This document shows, in pieces, positions 22,127 through 35,564 of a stretch of 64,000 bases of DNA. Source of the stretch: Malurus cyaneus samueli. Taxonomy: Eukaryota > Chordata > Aves > Passeriformes > Maluridae. The notes below the pieces were generated by a model. The model saw only the letters and a list, made by a program, of their open reading frames with translations, did not search any database and was not told the DNA's origin. The position numbers and the translations under genes are program-made. Each line of letters starts with the position of its first letter. Position 1 is the first letter of the stretch. The DNA lies in the NCBI GenBank assembly GCA_009741485.1, contig CM019236.1:51893551-51957550 (forward strand). The letters run 5' to 3'.

Positions 22127-22405
22127 ACTCAAAACATCATGTATGACATGATTTCTGACTTAAATGAAAGAAGCGAAGATTTTGAGAAGAGAATTGTTAC
22201 TCTGGAAACTAAACTGGAAACTTTAATTGGTAGCATTCAAGCTCTTCCTGGACTGATTAGCCAGACAATCAGCCAGCAACAGAGGGAATTCCTCGAAGCC
22301 CAGATACAAAATTACGATAAGCATGTTGCCTACAGTGCTGAAAGATCACGATCTTTGTCAAGAAGATCTTCCTCCACAACACCAACTTCATCTGAGAGTA
22401 GCTAG
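22127..22405 (+). CDS. KCNN2: KCNN2 terminal coding exon: coiled coil and C-tail
   Basis: This exon has 92 codons plus a TAG stop at 22403-22405. It begins [20 protein letters not shown], continues through a heptad-like amphipathic stretch ([17 protein letters not shown]) consistent with the C-terminal coiled coil, and ends [13 protein letters not shown]. The SSESS end and the whole tail identify SK2 rather than SK1 or SK3, whose tails diverge here. From memory the mammalian tail is about three residues longer, with a longer Arg run (RRRR) before the Ser cluster. Here the run is RSLSRRSSS. Gln replaces His after GSI, and there are conservative changes around [17 protein letters not shown]. 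No lesion is visible. Confidence 0.97.
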   Translation, partial: TQNIMYDMISDLNERSEDFEKRIVTLETKLETLIGSIQALPGLISQTISQQQREFLEAQIQNYDKHVAYSAERSRSLSRRSSSTTPTSSESS

Positions 22406-22780
22406 AAGAGAATAAGTTAATCACTTTTTGCCATCATATGGTCAATATTTTAGCTTTTATTGTAAAGCCCTATGGTTCTAATCAGTGTTATCTGGGTTCT
22501 GATGTCAGAATCCTGGAAACCTGGACACAATATTTAAGGCAAAGATGAGTGAAAACTGTTTTTCTCCTCTCCGATGCACAATGAATGAGCTTATTATTGC
22601 TGTATTAGATTGTTTCTCCTGTAATTTCACTTTTTATTTATACACTTCAAACAAAATTTATTCCCACAGTATGCAATAATAACAATGTAAAGAGTTATTT
22701 CTGCACCAATTTGCTTGCTTACTTGGACCAACAACATAAAAAAAAAGATCACAATAATAAAAACCTAAATACTTAAGAAA
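22406..22780 (+). other. KCNN2: KCNN2 3'UTR (minimum extent)
   Basis: Sequence after the stop with AT-rich 3'UTR character. The first canonical AATAAA is at 22756-22761, which would put a proximal cleavage site at about 22775-22790. A longer UTR ending further downstream cannot be excluded, since transcript evidence is needed to fix the end. Confidence 0.5.
22756..22761 (+). other. KCNN2: Candidate polyadenylation signal AATAAA
   Basis: This is the first canonical AATAAA after the KCNN2 stop, 351 bases downstream, with somewhat GT-containing sequence about 60 bases further on. It is plausible as the proximal signal but is not proof of use. Confidence 0.45.
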
Positions 22781-23031
22781 CTAAATTGAAGCTTAATAAT
22801 TATTTCTCAGTATCAAAGCTAACTGTCTAAACTTTGCTTGCAGTGGAGGGGGAAAAAAAATCAATATTAATCTAACAGTGTGCTGTATATGTATAGTCAT
22901 TTTAAAAGGTCACAGGCAGCTTTGATTTCTGAAGTGATTAATCAAAATTATAGTTTATCCTAGAAAATAAGTCTCAGTGTAAGCTATGGGTTTTTAAAAT
23001 ATTTGTAGGGCTTTTATTTGACATGCATTGG

Positions 23032-23105
23032 TACACACATACACACACACACACACACAGAGACACATAGATAATATATATATACATATGTATTTATGTA
23101 TATAA
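23032..23105. repeat. (CA)n followed by (TA)n microsatellite
   Basis: A CA-dinucleotide run from about 23032 to 23060 degrades into AGACACATAG and then TA-rich sequence to about 23105. It lies 0.6 kb after the KCNN2 stop. Confidence 0.92.
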
Positions 23106-23570
23106 AATTATTTATGAAAATACCCATGCATGATCTTTTAAACTGACTATTTGTAAAGCTACTGGCATGCAAAAGCACGAGCAAAGCCCCTGTTTACTTA
23201 TTCAGAATCTTGTAGCTATGCCAGGTAAGTTTGTCCAGAACAAAAGCATCACTTTCAAGCCAGAAGTCTCCTAATAATGCTATTTGGGTTTTGAAAGTGT
23301 TGGGTTGTTACTTTCTCCACTCCCTTCCTTGTGGTTGTGGAGTGAGTGACTGACACACAGACTTACAGTAAACACGGTTGTGTGGTGGCAGCACAGTGTT
23401 CTGTATACATCATGTTTGGGTAATCCCCATGGTTCCTGCATGCAGTCAAGCTTAGCAAAACACTTCCAGCAATATTTCCAAAAACTCCTGTAAAAAGCCA
23501 GCTGTAGACTGGAGTTACAGATAAGTAATATAGTAATTTATTTCAGCATAAAGAAATGCCTACTTTACTT

Positions 23571-23640
23571 AAAAAAAAAAAAAAACAAACACAAAAAAAG
23601 CAAAAAAAAAAAAAAAACAACCAAAGAAACCAAAACAAAT
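23571..23640. repeat. A-rich low-complexity tract
   Basis: Two runs of about fifteen A are separated and followed by CAAA-type sequence. The Phe-rich minus-strand frame over it is an artefact of the tract. Confidence 0.92.
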
Positions 23641-26600
23641 CAAAGAAAGCATGTCATGGTAGGCACTAGTGAAAAGGTTTTGACTAACGTTTCTCCTAGT
23701 TTTTGCTGCACAGTAGCAAAACTGGGTAAGTTTGAATGCTACTGCATTCAAAACATGCAACTTGCATTCAAAATTTCTAGTTACAGACAGGGAATTATTT
23801 GACTTTATGTGGTATTTTTTAGTACTTGCTCTTAACAAAATATGCCAGCCTGCCACTCCCCTGGTTTACAGACAAGGGTGACATCTGTAGCTAAACAAGT
23901 AGACATGGCTGACTGTTCCTAAGGAACACTACGTCTGCCTAGAAGTAACCAACTTGCACAATGAAGGAAATGTACATTGCTCCATGAGACACTGTGACTT
24001 CTGGTCAGCAAGGATAGGCAGGAAAAAGTAATGCAGGAAGTCAGGGCAGAGACCTGCTGGGCAACACATCAGAGTTGTTCTTTCCAGCAACCGGAATTCC
24101 CCAAGCCAAATACCTAATCTCAAAAACAGCAGACACTTTATGCCTATTTAAATTAAAGGATTTTCCTTTTCTGGTGTTACGAATGTATAAATGATGAATG
24201 TAAAAGTGACATCCAGAAGTGTTGCATGCTTTTAAAAAGGTCAGCAATTTATCCAACACTTTTTGTGTCCTTGAGAAAGATGATGACTTTGCAGTACTTT
24301 TGCCCCTAGAGCAGGACAGTTGCATGCCTTTGGCGTGCCTTATTTACAGACTGTGGTATTTTGTGACTGGAAATAACAAGCAGTATGCATTGTATTTGCA
24401 GTTCTGCTTTTGTTTTTATGGAGTTCATTTCCAAAGGAAAAGATGGGGATAATATAGTGCTAATACTTTTCTAGTGTAGTCCTTAACTAGATGAAATTGT
24501 GAGTGGCCATGAGGCCAGTAGTGATTAATAATATTGAATTTAATAGTCAAGTTTTAGGATTCTTTTTTCTCCTTTTTTTTGCATTTAGTTTAGAACACTT
24601 TTCTTGACATTGAATGTGAAATATACTTGCTGTAGCTTGAAAACATTCCTTTTTCTCCTGTCAGCTTGAACTAGCTCTTTCATTGTTTACATCTTTTTAA
24701 TATGTGTAAGACTCATTTTTTTGCACAACTGGGTTTTTTAATAATTGTAACTCCACTTTGAAAATTCTTGTCAATCTGTCAATTTTAATTAAGATCTAGT
24801 TACAAGTATTGAACTGGCTAATTCTGTTTTGAAAGAGCAGCTGTCATCTTTGATCTCTCCATTTCTTTTACTCATTAGGACTCAGGAGCCTGAACTTAGT
24901 ATTATTGCCACAGCTTTATGCAATGGTGGGATACATCAGGATTGTTTCCATCAGTAGCATTCTGTAACAACCTGCCAAATTATTTTGGATTCCTTTCTTT
25001 CTTTTTCAAGGAAAAAACAAATTATGTCACAATGTAATACTCCAGTTCTACATATTAATTTACCTTCAAGCTCACTACAAATATTTTTTCTGCATTTTCA
25101 GCATGTTATGATTTTTTTTCTTGTAACACCTGATTTCAGAAGGCATTAAAGTGCTGCATGTGAATCCAGTACATGAAAGGATGGCTATAAACTTCTATTC
25201 AGAAGAGAACAAAGTAGTCTTGGTTTGATTTTCTTACTCCTGGCGCTAAACTCCTTTTAGTCTTCTCTTGTTTGACTTTTGTAGTACCACAAATTCCATT
25301 ACTGACTTTTTGTATCCAAAACTTTTGTTCTGTCATTGTCAGCATATATGATCACCAAAAGGAAAACATGTCATTATGATAGATCTTGGAAACTGTAAAT
25401 TAAATGGAAACTTCTTTGAAAGATTGTTTACAAATGACAAGGAGTCTTTCTCAAAGTATATGGCATATTTACCATGTTACAATTGTAAAGCTTCATGCAC
25501 CTCTTGCCTTAGTTTCACCAGTAGGAAAATTCAGCTTTCAGTTGCTGTTAAACTCGTTCTTTTTACTACATTCCAGACACTGATTGCATTTATCAGTTTC
25601 TTGGGAGCCATGTTGCTAGTCTGCTTTTTAAAAGACATGGAGCAAGGATACCTTGCTCAAAAGGAACGAAATGTAAGATCACAAATAAGCCTATTCACCA
25701 TGCTTAAAATTAAATGCATTGATTTACATAGTACTTTTTACTTATATTTAGTTTTTTTTCAGGATCAGAATAATGCATTCATATGTTTTATGTTTGCAAA
25801 TACTCAGCAGTTCTTAATTCTGTAAATCATTATGTATTTTAAGCCTGCAGTTCTTTCCACACAGACTTGTGACAACTCAGCTTTTCTTTACTTCTGCTGC
25901 TTCATAAGGATGTATCTAATATGGAAAGAGATTTACTATCTTAGTTTGTATCCAGCTTAGGAGCTCTAAAAGCCTTCTGGAGGTCCGTACCTTGTGAGTT
26001 ATTTCAGACCCATGGCTCCCCAGTTTGGGTCTGAATCACTGTCATCTTTAGAGTAAAGATAAGTGATAAGCATACTGTTTTACAAATTGTAAGACCTCTT
26101 TCATGTCAGATCATATGTAAAAGTTCAAATTGATATGCCACACACTAAAAGCATATCTAAGCATAAAAGAATAAAAGGTGTTAAATGTGTTTAAAATTCA
26201 GAATAAAATCTGTAACCCTTATCAATACTAAAAATTAAAATTGTTTGAAAACTCTTTTCCCCTAACTAAAAGTTATGAAAAACTGTTAGTAAGTTTTTTC
26301 CACTGAAGGTTTTCTGATTAGTGTGTTCTCTGCATCTGCCAAACTTTTTGTTCATATCTGTTCCATTTTTGAAATCAAAGTCCTTAAAGTCTTTTTGCCA
26401 TTTTAGTCCACACTCAGAATATTTATTAAGTGGTGACAAGCAAGAAAATAAAGAGTAGGAAGGAGCTAATGCTCCTGTGTGTCAATTTCAGAATTCCACC
26501 TTTGCATCAGCATATCTAAATGCTCAGGTAGAAACAGACACAAATTTAAGCCAGCACTCCTGGCTACGCAAGTACAAGCCAGCCATAGCCTGGAAAGATC

Positions 26601-27855
26601 ACTGCCATATCAGAACAGTCCTGAGGTGAAGCTTACACACACTGAAAGGCAACCATTTAGGTGTGGAAATCTATGTACACAGAACTATATGTGTATATAA
26701 TAAAATCAACCTATGTTTATCAATAAGGGCTTATGAACATGGTCCTGTATCTGTTAGCACAAATGCAGAGAAAACTAAGCTAAAACTAAGTGTGTATTGG
26801 CCTTTTTATTCTAAACCTTTTAAGGGGCATCGTTAAGATCCTTTCTCCATAACTGAGAGAATAAAGAAAAAGAGGTGTTTAGAAGATGCTTTGCAGTCAG
26901 GTGTGCACTCACTGCTGGAGTGCCTCACTGCACACCTGCTTTGGTCCAGAAACCACAAGGTTTTATTCAATCCAGAAAGAGCTGGTTTCTCTCACTACAG
27001 AGGGAATTAGCACAGCACTGAGCAAAGAAGTTCCATCTCCCAAGAGCAGCCTGGTGGGCAAGACAATAATAATAAATAGCAGAGGAGGGTTGTGTTAAGT
27101 TATGCAACTCTGCTCAAGACATACGGCTTAGCATGGCATCAAGCCCCATGCAGATACTTGATTCTCTGCCAAGAATTGCTTGCAGCTGGACAGTGGAGCA
27201 CATGGATGGAGCAGGTGCAGCGTAGTCTGGACTAGAGTATGTAGACATGCTAAAATGGAGTCAGTTACCAGAATTAGCATCACCATACTGCACTGTATTA
27301 TACCTTTTTATAGTGATATAGCTGAAGCTCTATTAGATCAACAATTTGCAGGTTATCATATGAAGAAGATACTTCTGCAGAGGACTGCAAAGCTTTTCTG
27401 CATATTGGAGGATATGCTAATCATTATTACTGAAAGAAAAAGCTTAAGTTACAATCTTGAACCTCTTGTGAGCTAACATGGAAAGTAAAAAAATTGGATG
27501 GAGAACTGAAGCTTTATGCTGACTTCTCTCGTGTTCAGATTAGTATCTTCAAATATTTAGGAGAATCTATACAGTTTTCAATTATACATTAAGAGAGCTA
27601 CAAGTTTTTAATCAGATTAAAAGGTTCTACTTTAAAACTATGCCTATTCTTCCCTTCCTAACCTGAATTTCGAAGTACCTTGAGTCTAAAGAGGAGAAAC
27701 ATATTCTCCTATCTGAACTACAACAAAGCAGGTCTCTGAACAAAAAGGCATCTCCCATCCAGATAAATGAACAATTACATAGCACCAGGAATTACAATGA
27801 AGTTAAAACATTCAAGTAGACAAATTTACCAGCAAGAGACTTTCCTGAAAATGAA

Positions 27856-27876
27856 TTTTTTTTTTTTTTTTTTTTT
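27856..27876. repeat. T21 homopolymer
   Basis: An uninterrupted run of 21 T. It could be the reverse of an A tail, but I recognise no retrotransposed body on its 3' side. Confidence 0.9.
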
Positions 27877-28300
27877 AACAAAGACCTTCAAACTCTCAGA
27901 GAAATGTGGAGAAGGCCTGAGGAGATTGCGCTGATTGTTCTCTCAAAGACAGGTCCCTGCCACCATAGGCTAATATAAATTGCAAGAGATGAGATTTCAA
28001 GTGATTTCAAGCAAAAATCAAAAACTATGTCTTAGGAGGAGTTTGGAACTTACAAAACATCACTACATGGTGCTTGGTACCACAAACCTGCACAAAATGA
28101 AGTGTGGCAGATCAGATTTCCATATGGAGACCTGTCCAGTGATAATCACATGAACCTCAAATGCATGTAGGAGAATAAGAAATCTGTCTTGTAACACTCT
28201 TTAACTTAACCTGCAGTTTCAAATAGTATGACACCCTAATAATAGTAACGATCAGAGCTCCAAATTTTTGTTTTTGCAAACACCACTTAGCACAAATGAG

Positions 28301-28860
28301 CGCACTTTGGACAAGTGGCCTCTCAGTGGTGCGTGCCACTCCCTCCTTGAGCACACCCTGAACCCTTTGTTCTGTGCATTTTCCTCCAGCAGCTGCTGAG
28401 CATTGGGTCCTGTGGTTGCCTCTGTCAGCATCCCTGGTACACAGCTGCCAGGACTGATCTGGAAGGAGGTGGCCCTGGAGCACTTGGGAGGCCATTGTCA
28501 CAGTTCCTGTCACTGGAGAGAGCAGACAGCAAGGCCCAACCTGAGGGCGGCCATGGCCCCTCAGTGGGGCAGCAGCGTTGGGCCTCTGCTCTTCCTCCCA
28601 CACCACTGTTTCACTTCATTCTTCTTTTTCTTAAATGGTCTTATAGACTGAAAAATGCTTTTCTTGTCACACCTGAAATGTGAAGTCTCTCATTGTGCCA
28701 GGCTGTGCTACCACTGTGAGGAAAGGCAGGGTCTGCTGCTCCACTGAGGGCTGGGCCTTCAGCAGGACTGTCAGGGAACAACCCGCTCTCCAGATAGAAA
28801 CCAAGAGCACTCCACCAGCACAACTTAGCAGGATTCAAGGCCAATAGACCTGAAGAAAGT
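28301..28860. other. GC-richer island without identifiable gene
   Basis: This stretch is visibly richer in G and C than its surroundings and carries overlapping open frames on both strands, the longest being 149 codons on the minus strand (28606 to 28157). None resembles a known protein to me. It could be an old, unrecognised transposable-element or LTR fragment. CpG is not dense enough for me to call a CpG island. Confidence 0.35.
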
Positions 28861-30098
28861 GTTCTGGCTTGGCAATGAGATCTAGGAACTTGGTTTCTGG
28901 GTGTTTAAACATTAAAAAAAATATATATATTTAAAAGGGCAAAAATGGCACAAGAAGAGATGTCAATTAGCCCCGTCGGTATTGGCTGGAGTTCACAGTC
29001 TCACTTATCCTGCATGATGGTGAGACAAAAGACTTGCAGATTAACTCCTAACCATGCAAGTGCAGAAGATAGTCCCAAGGCTGAAATGTGCCAGCCAGCC
29101 ACCTAGTTTCACTGGCTTTCTTTGAAACAGAGCTTTCAGTCAGTGTGGCTAGTAATGGTGGATCAAACACATCACAATTTCGGCAGTTTCAACATTTTTG
29201 AAAGCATTTCTTGCAGGAGTGCATTATCTTGAGGTTTCTCATCTCGCACTGCTGCCCAGCCCATTCCAACAACCTGACAGAAAACATCTGTGCCCACTGA
29301 TTCAGCAGGTCAGCCTTACTGCAACACCTTCCTCTGAGCTCAGTAGGTCACCCCCAGTCAGGTCTGGAGAGAATAAGCTTTCCCATGATTTCCCAAGCTG
29401 CTTTGGGAGATTATGGAAGAATAGCTGGAAGAGTTTCTGTCCTTTCAGACTTTTTATTTACAATCTACATGCAGAGGAAGCTATTCAGTTATTGAAAGCG
29501 CTGTGTTAGGAATTTAGCTTATATTTTTTACCATTATCAGGTGCATAAAAATGAACACAAAAATTGAAAATAAGAAATAGGCTGCTTTTCCAGAACTTCT
29601 ATATTTCAGGCTTATATTTCCTGCTTTTCTACCCTTCCTTCTCCAGCCTATAAAATGCATTTAGTAATTCAGCTATACTTATTTTCAATCTGAAGCAATT
29701 ACTGTAATGTAGCAGCATGAAATATGTGCATTTCCAAAATTGCAGATACTCTATTCAGTTGCAGGGAAACAGAAGAGAGATGGGCAAAAAGCGGGTAGGC
29801 CTTTCAAATTTTGCAATGGATTTCAGAGAGGTAAAAATAGGACAGAGAGGGTTTGATTCTCAGCCTCCCTATTAGTGGTCTGTGCACACATCTGAGTTGT
29901 CCCTTAAACACTATGTATACATCTGCCACGGAAAGGAAATAGCCATTTCTGCAGCAATGCCAGAGTCTGGGGTCTGGTAGCAGCACAAGGGCATCTCTTT
30001 GTTGCACACTTCACTCATGAACATCTCGTGAACATTCCCTGTCAGTTTTCTGCTCAAAGATCTGCAGCTGTAGCATACAATATTCAAAGAGAATTAGA

Positions 30099-30134
<36 letters not shown>

Positions 30135-33100
30135 TAGAGAAAGTACCTCTTATATTTCATATTGTATGAAACAACCAGATACTCACTGGTGGCATTTGAT
30201 CTCACGATTCAGGATATGAAGTTCTACCTCTTGGGACTCATGTTATTTGCCCTGCAAGGAGATCCAGAGCAGAATGCCCCACACTTCTCAAGTGTTCCAC
30301 AGTTATTTGAACAGTTCTGGCTCAGTTCAGCTGAGTGCATGACAGGCTGAGCAACAAGGCTAGATACAAAGAGACTGCAAAGAGTGTGGTGATTTGATCT
30401 TGTGAATGAAGAAACATTTTCCCACGACTCTGTTTAGTTCACTTAAATGAAGACAGAAGCTTCCCTGAAGCTGCCTGTATATTATTGTTCCATATAATTT
30501 CCAAGACAACTGTCAGAAAATCTTGAAGGCAGTAAACTATTTGTTTTGTAAGCCCTGGCATTTCTGCTAGATAACTCTCTTGTGGAAGGGAAATCTCTGA
30601 GAAAAATGAAGTTACTTATCCAAAGTTATTTGCAGGAAATACTACTCTTTTCACTGAGATTTGGATTCTAATCCTTCGCGGATTGATGTACATCACCCAC
30701 ACCTCTAAATAGACACTTCCTTTTTCTTTCAGGCAGGTGAGGAGGGAGGAACGTTTGAATTAACCCCAAAGCAGGGCAGTATTGACATTTGTGGTAAAAA
30801 GATATTTTTCATTTCTGCATGGTTTAGCTGCCTAATTTTCTCTGTGTCCTCAGATGATTGAAATAAGATACTCAGAGTATGCATCAACAAGCAGATTTCT
30901 TCTGTTCCTTTCTGGGTGCATGCTGGAATACCTACCCATTCATCAACTTCATTCTTTCAGTGGCAGGGTGCTCTCCCTCAGAAAGCAGAAAAACTGGGCT
31001 CAGACCTCTGTAGAAAGTAGTAAGTACAAATTTCCCTGCAGCCCCTTTCTTGTTTTTTCTGGTAAGAACCCTGGGCAGTTTGGTGCTTAGCTCCTTCCTC
31101 TGTGAGTCGGAGACAGTCTGAACTTCTGCAATTAGAACTTTTTGCACAAGTGTAACATGAAAAAAAAAATAACAACAAAGCTGTTGGAGTTTGAAAGCAA
31201 AAGAGACAGAGAGCAGGTCAATGATGCAAGTGCCAGGAACAGCTGGAGAACTACTGCCGATGTTAAATGCCTCATGTGAAGTTAGTCCTGGGCTTTTCCT
31301 ATCCCCAGTTTGGTTTTGTGGGAAAGGAGAAGGGCTTGAAAAAAAAGAACGAAGCATTTTTAAAAGAGGTAGCAAAAAGATAATTACTTTAAATGTTATT
31401 CTACAACAGAAAGAATGAACAAAAAAGGTTTTTTTTCCAGAAATTGTGGAATGATTCTGCACTTTGGAGACTAATCCCATAAGGAGCCAGCATTGATCAT
31501 AGGCAGTTCACCAGTTGCCCTATCAAGTTCAATGCTTTTGCATAGAACAAAATTCTATGGAAAAAAAAGTTAAGTACAACTTCCTTTTTTCCCTTAAGCT
31601 ATTTTTTTTTTACTTAATGAAAGGTATTTGTGCATTATTAGTTCTTTTCCTTTGCTTCAGTAACAGAGGAGTACTTCTCCAGATTTTGTCTGAGGTGTAA
31701 AAAGTCACATTTGTTTACACAGATGTGTTCATCTTTGTAGCTACCTTGCTCACTCTCCTTCAAACTATGTGACATCTACCAAAGAACTAAACAGAAAGCA
31801 GCGTAATAAAACAACAGGCTCCTGAAATCAATAGGTGTGAACATCAGATGCAATACACTCTACTCCGTTTTCTTTATTACTGGTATTGTGGCTGATCTAT
31901 ATTGACAATAAGGCATAATAAGTTTACTCTGGTTAGAAAAGGCTGGGGTTGTCTTTGCATTTAGGTTGTCACTGAACACAGCGAGACAATTCCTACTCTC
32001 TCCCAAATGCATTTCAATCTATTCAAATTTAAAAGCATGGGGAAACTCATCCACCAAGCCACATGAAACTATCACAGAATTTCAAGGTTTCAATCTAGCC
32101 TGGACCCCTAAGCTCATAGGCCACCTGCTGCTCTGCTGGTATTTCCACCAGCAATGTCTTGGCAGGTCTCTGCCAAGCTCATGGAATCTGCATATCATAT
32201 TTCACAAAAGAAATAACCTTTCAGATACATTGCCTGCAAATCCTTGACACCTAACTCTGGCAGTCAGGGTCACACAGAATAAACAAGGAAGTGCACAACT
32301 CTCACATCACCTAAGCTTTTGTTGTGACAGTTTCTTCCTTTCTTTTTTGTTCGGTTTCTTTGGATTTTGATGGGGGGATTGGGGTCCTGACTGACCTGTG
32401 ACAATGATTTGCATGTCACCTTTCAGAGGTACCTGGTAGGTGCAGGTGTAGGAGTGAAAAAAAGAAAATTTTTGCCTATAGATTTCTAACATATGCTTCA
32501 TGCATTAATCACAGGGCTACTTAGAAAGAACTGTGAGTTCCTTGGGAGCTGTAGTCCACAGTATCTGGAATACTTCAGACCCTGACTACCTTATAACAAA
32601 GCTTTTCAGACCAGAGTAAGCCACATAAATACTAGAGCAAACCAACATTTTCTCAGGTGCACATAAAGAAACCTACTTTCTGCTCTCAGCCCACATTTAC
32701 GACTGTTTTGATTCCTTCTCCATATGCTGTGATATTAGCTATCAATTCTGTTTTTCAGTGTGTGTATGTTCACTGTTATGGTGGGACACTTCAAATCACC
32801 CTGCCTAGAGATCACAGAATCACAGAAGACATGAAGGCTAGATAATGAAAGGAATATCAATTGTGCAGTTATCTTCAGCCTGAGGGCAACAAAGTAGATT
32901 TTCATTTCTTCCTCCCTCATCTCCATTCCATCAGACACTCCAAATTTGTGCTTTCATAGAAGAAAGCCCCCAACATAGTAGTGCCCTCCTAGACACTTAC
33001 ATTCAATAAACATGTCTTCAGTAAATTTGTACTCAGATATTTTATTGCATACATACGATTGACAAAAATGTGCAGGTATTGCTATTATTTCTCAGCCTTT

Positions 33101-35278
33101 TGTGCACATCTTGACAGTCATGTCCATGACTGGCTATTTTGCAGAGTAACTCCATAGTTCTGAAGACACTAACCATGTGTTAGTGTCCAAAAAACCAGCA
33201 TTAGTTCTTCGCTATACATAAAAATCTTGTAAATATTACTTTGGCACATCAGCTATCAAGTTTCTTCTTTAGAACTTTATTTCTACAACCGTTTTTACTA
33301 AAAAGCCCAGTTCGTTAAATCTGAACATCTGTATAGCTTTTATTTGCCATGGTTGAAAAAAAATTTGACTGGATGATGCAATGTGAAAAACAATTGTGGA
33401 GAAAGCAGATATAAATAAATAAACCAAATTCTTAGTGAATAGAAAGTACACCCTGATTTTCCTAAACACAATAAATAAACTTCAAAGTTTTCATGATTTT
33501 AGTAGGACTTAGTTTTAGCCTTTGTACCCAATTATATGGTCACACTTTTCTGGGTGTAAGTTTGCAGAGAAATACTGACTTCTTTGTGTTGGCCTTAAAA
33601 TACTCCACATATAGCTCCTAAATCCATATGCCAGTACATAAATAGCCATCATCATTTTAGAGCTTGGAGAATGCAGTAACTTCTATCAAATTTCCTGATA
33701 GTTGACATATTGCAATATTTGTAAAGTACTTTGCGTCCCTAAACAACAGCACACCCTTCTGAATTCCAAACCTTCTGTCTATTTAGTTATTAAATGTGTT
33801 CTGTGAACAAGTGAAACTGCTGCCGGTGCTGTAAGCAAAAATACCACTGTCTAATTTGATCAGCTTCAACTTCAACATAATTGAGTACACCCTCCAAATA
33901 ACTAAAATTGAACTGTATTTGAATCATCTGCTACTGGTTTTGACATGCTGAGTCCTCATTCTCTTTAAGTATGTTACATTTTACTAAAGGCACTGTATGC
34001 ATCTCATTTCATAGAGATTTAGTAAAGCAAATAGGAAGGGATATGGTAGATGGTGGTTTATTGTTATTTTTTTTTCCAAAGCAAATCCAGGACATCCAGC
34101 ACTGCAAGAGGCAGGATTTCTTAGTACTACATCACATGAAGACAAACCTCTTCTTGCATGATTCCTTGAAATCATGCTTTTCTTTTGTCTGCTAATAAAA
34201 TTAGTTGCATAAAGAGGAAAGACACTTCAATGAATGTTGGAGGTAGACACATGAGTGAAGAGTAGCAGAAAACAAAAGGAAAAATCAGACCTTAGTGATA
34301 AGGTGAAATTAGACACGAAAATAAATAGTTCTGCCTTGATTACTGTATTTTCTGACCATGAAATGACTTGTCTCTCATATGTGATTGAAAGCCAAGATAG
34401 TATAATCAGATCCACTTGTGCTGTTGCAGAATTGGGGTTTTTTATAAGTTAATAAGTTGAAATAAATTTTAAAGTAAGAAATAAATTAATGCTAAAAGGA
34501 AAATACATAGTTCATATTAAGTACATACTAAGTAAGAATGCTAAGTATCCTATTGCAAAGCAAATTTAAGTATCATACTGCAAAATAAATGTTAAATGCA
34601 GTCTTGTAGAGAGCGGCCCTCTACTTCTCATATGAAGCATTACCTTAGCAGCTGGAGAGCAAGATGCAGGGCTGACTACAACCAAGAATTAATGTGAAGA
34701 TCCAGCAATGGCGAACAAAACATGGAACAGCTGTGCTTTTTTCTCTTATGGTCTCCTATTCCCTGGTAGACTGATGGCAAGGGCAACCTCAGCCACTATC
34801 ACATATATCTAAAGACAAATAGCTTGTGCTCTTTAGTATCTGACACCAGAATAGAATATGGTATCCCAGACATATTGCTTTCAAAATTGTACAAATTCAA
34901 CCAAAAACTTCTTAGAAATGTAAGGGAATCCCATTTAGTTTGAAAAGCAGTGTATTTTTTTGTTCCTAAACACTTGGCTTCAGAAGAGATATGGATCAAA
35001 ATCTCTAAACAGGTCTTCTTTTTTCTCTGTGCTTCCTATATTAGATAATGAAGTAAAAGGTAACTGAGTGCTTTCTGACATGAGATCTCAGTGAAGGAGG
35101 AGGTAGGGCAAAAGAGAAGAGCAGAACCAAAGGAGATTCATCCTACCAATACAATTCCAAAATTGCAGTTCAAAAAGCATGGGTCAGAAATATTACATTT
35201 CTTACACAGGTAAAAAGATCACATATTTTTAATTATGTACTTGTTACTAAAACCTATTCTATCATTGTTAATAAGTAC
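28861..35278. other. Intergenic sequence
   Basis: No supported gene. It includes an A33 tract (30100-30132) and the longest uninterrupted open frame in the window, 182 codons on the minus strand (31480 to 30932), which I cannot assign. A short AATCACAGAATCACAG-like stretch at about 32811 recalls a CR1 tail but has no CR1 body. Confidence 0.7.
30100..30132. repeat. A33 homopolymer
   Basis: A perfect run of 33 A, the longest homopolymer in the window. I see no AATAAA in the 30 bases before it and no recognisable retrocopy, so I treat it as a simple repeat. Confidence 0.95.
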
Positions 35279-35564
35279 CTACCTTAGTCCAAACTGTTTT
35301 GAGCAATGATATTTCTGGCCATGATTACAGTAGAATAAAACTTCATTTCTGGCTACAGTGGCAGTGAGTTCCTTTGGGGACTTCTTCTGGCATAAACTAG
35401 CTTTTTTCCCTCTTCCCCCGCCCCTGGACCACTTAATAGTGGAGGATCCCTGTGAAGACTTCAACCCTCCATAGCTTTGCAGCAGGCAGCTAGAGTAGGA
35501 CACACATGCTGGGTCTATTCTTTCTCAACACAAAGCAGAAATATAGTCTGATCCCTATGCAATT

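Larger units (their letters stand above)
22781..28300. other. Intergenic (or distal 3'UTR) sequence
   Basis: No supported gene. It contains a (CA)n/(TA)n microsatellite (23032-23105), an A-rich tract (23571-23640), a T21 tract (27856-27876) and one exon-like open segment at 25577-25672 discussed as a finding. Other open frames look like chance. Confidence 0.7.

Noticed and set aside
23569..23856. Minus-strand frame with a Phe-rich end
   Set aside because: It is driven by the A-rich tract at 23571-23640.
30011..30219. Poly-Lys (+) and poly-Phe (-) frames; possible retrocopy A tail
   Set aside because: They are the A33 run. No AATAAA precedes it and no mRNA-like body was recognised upstream.
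32806..32850. Possible CR1 3' tail (repeated ATCACAGA)
   Set aside because: Only about 20 bases resemble the CR1 tail and no CR1 body follows on either side.
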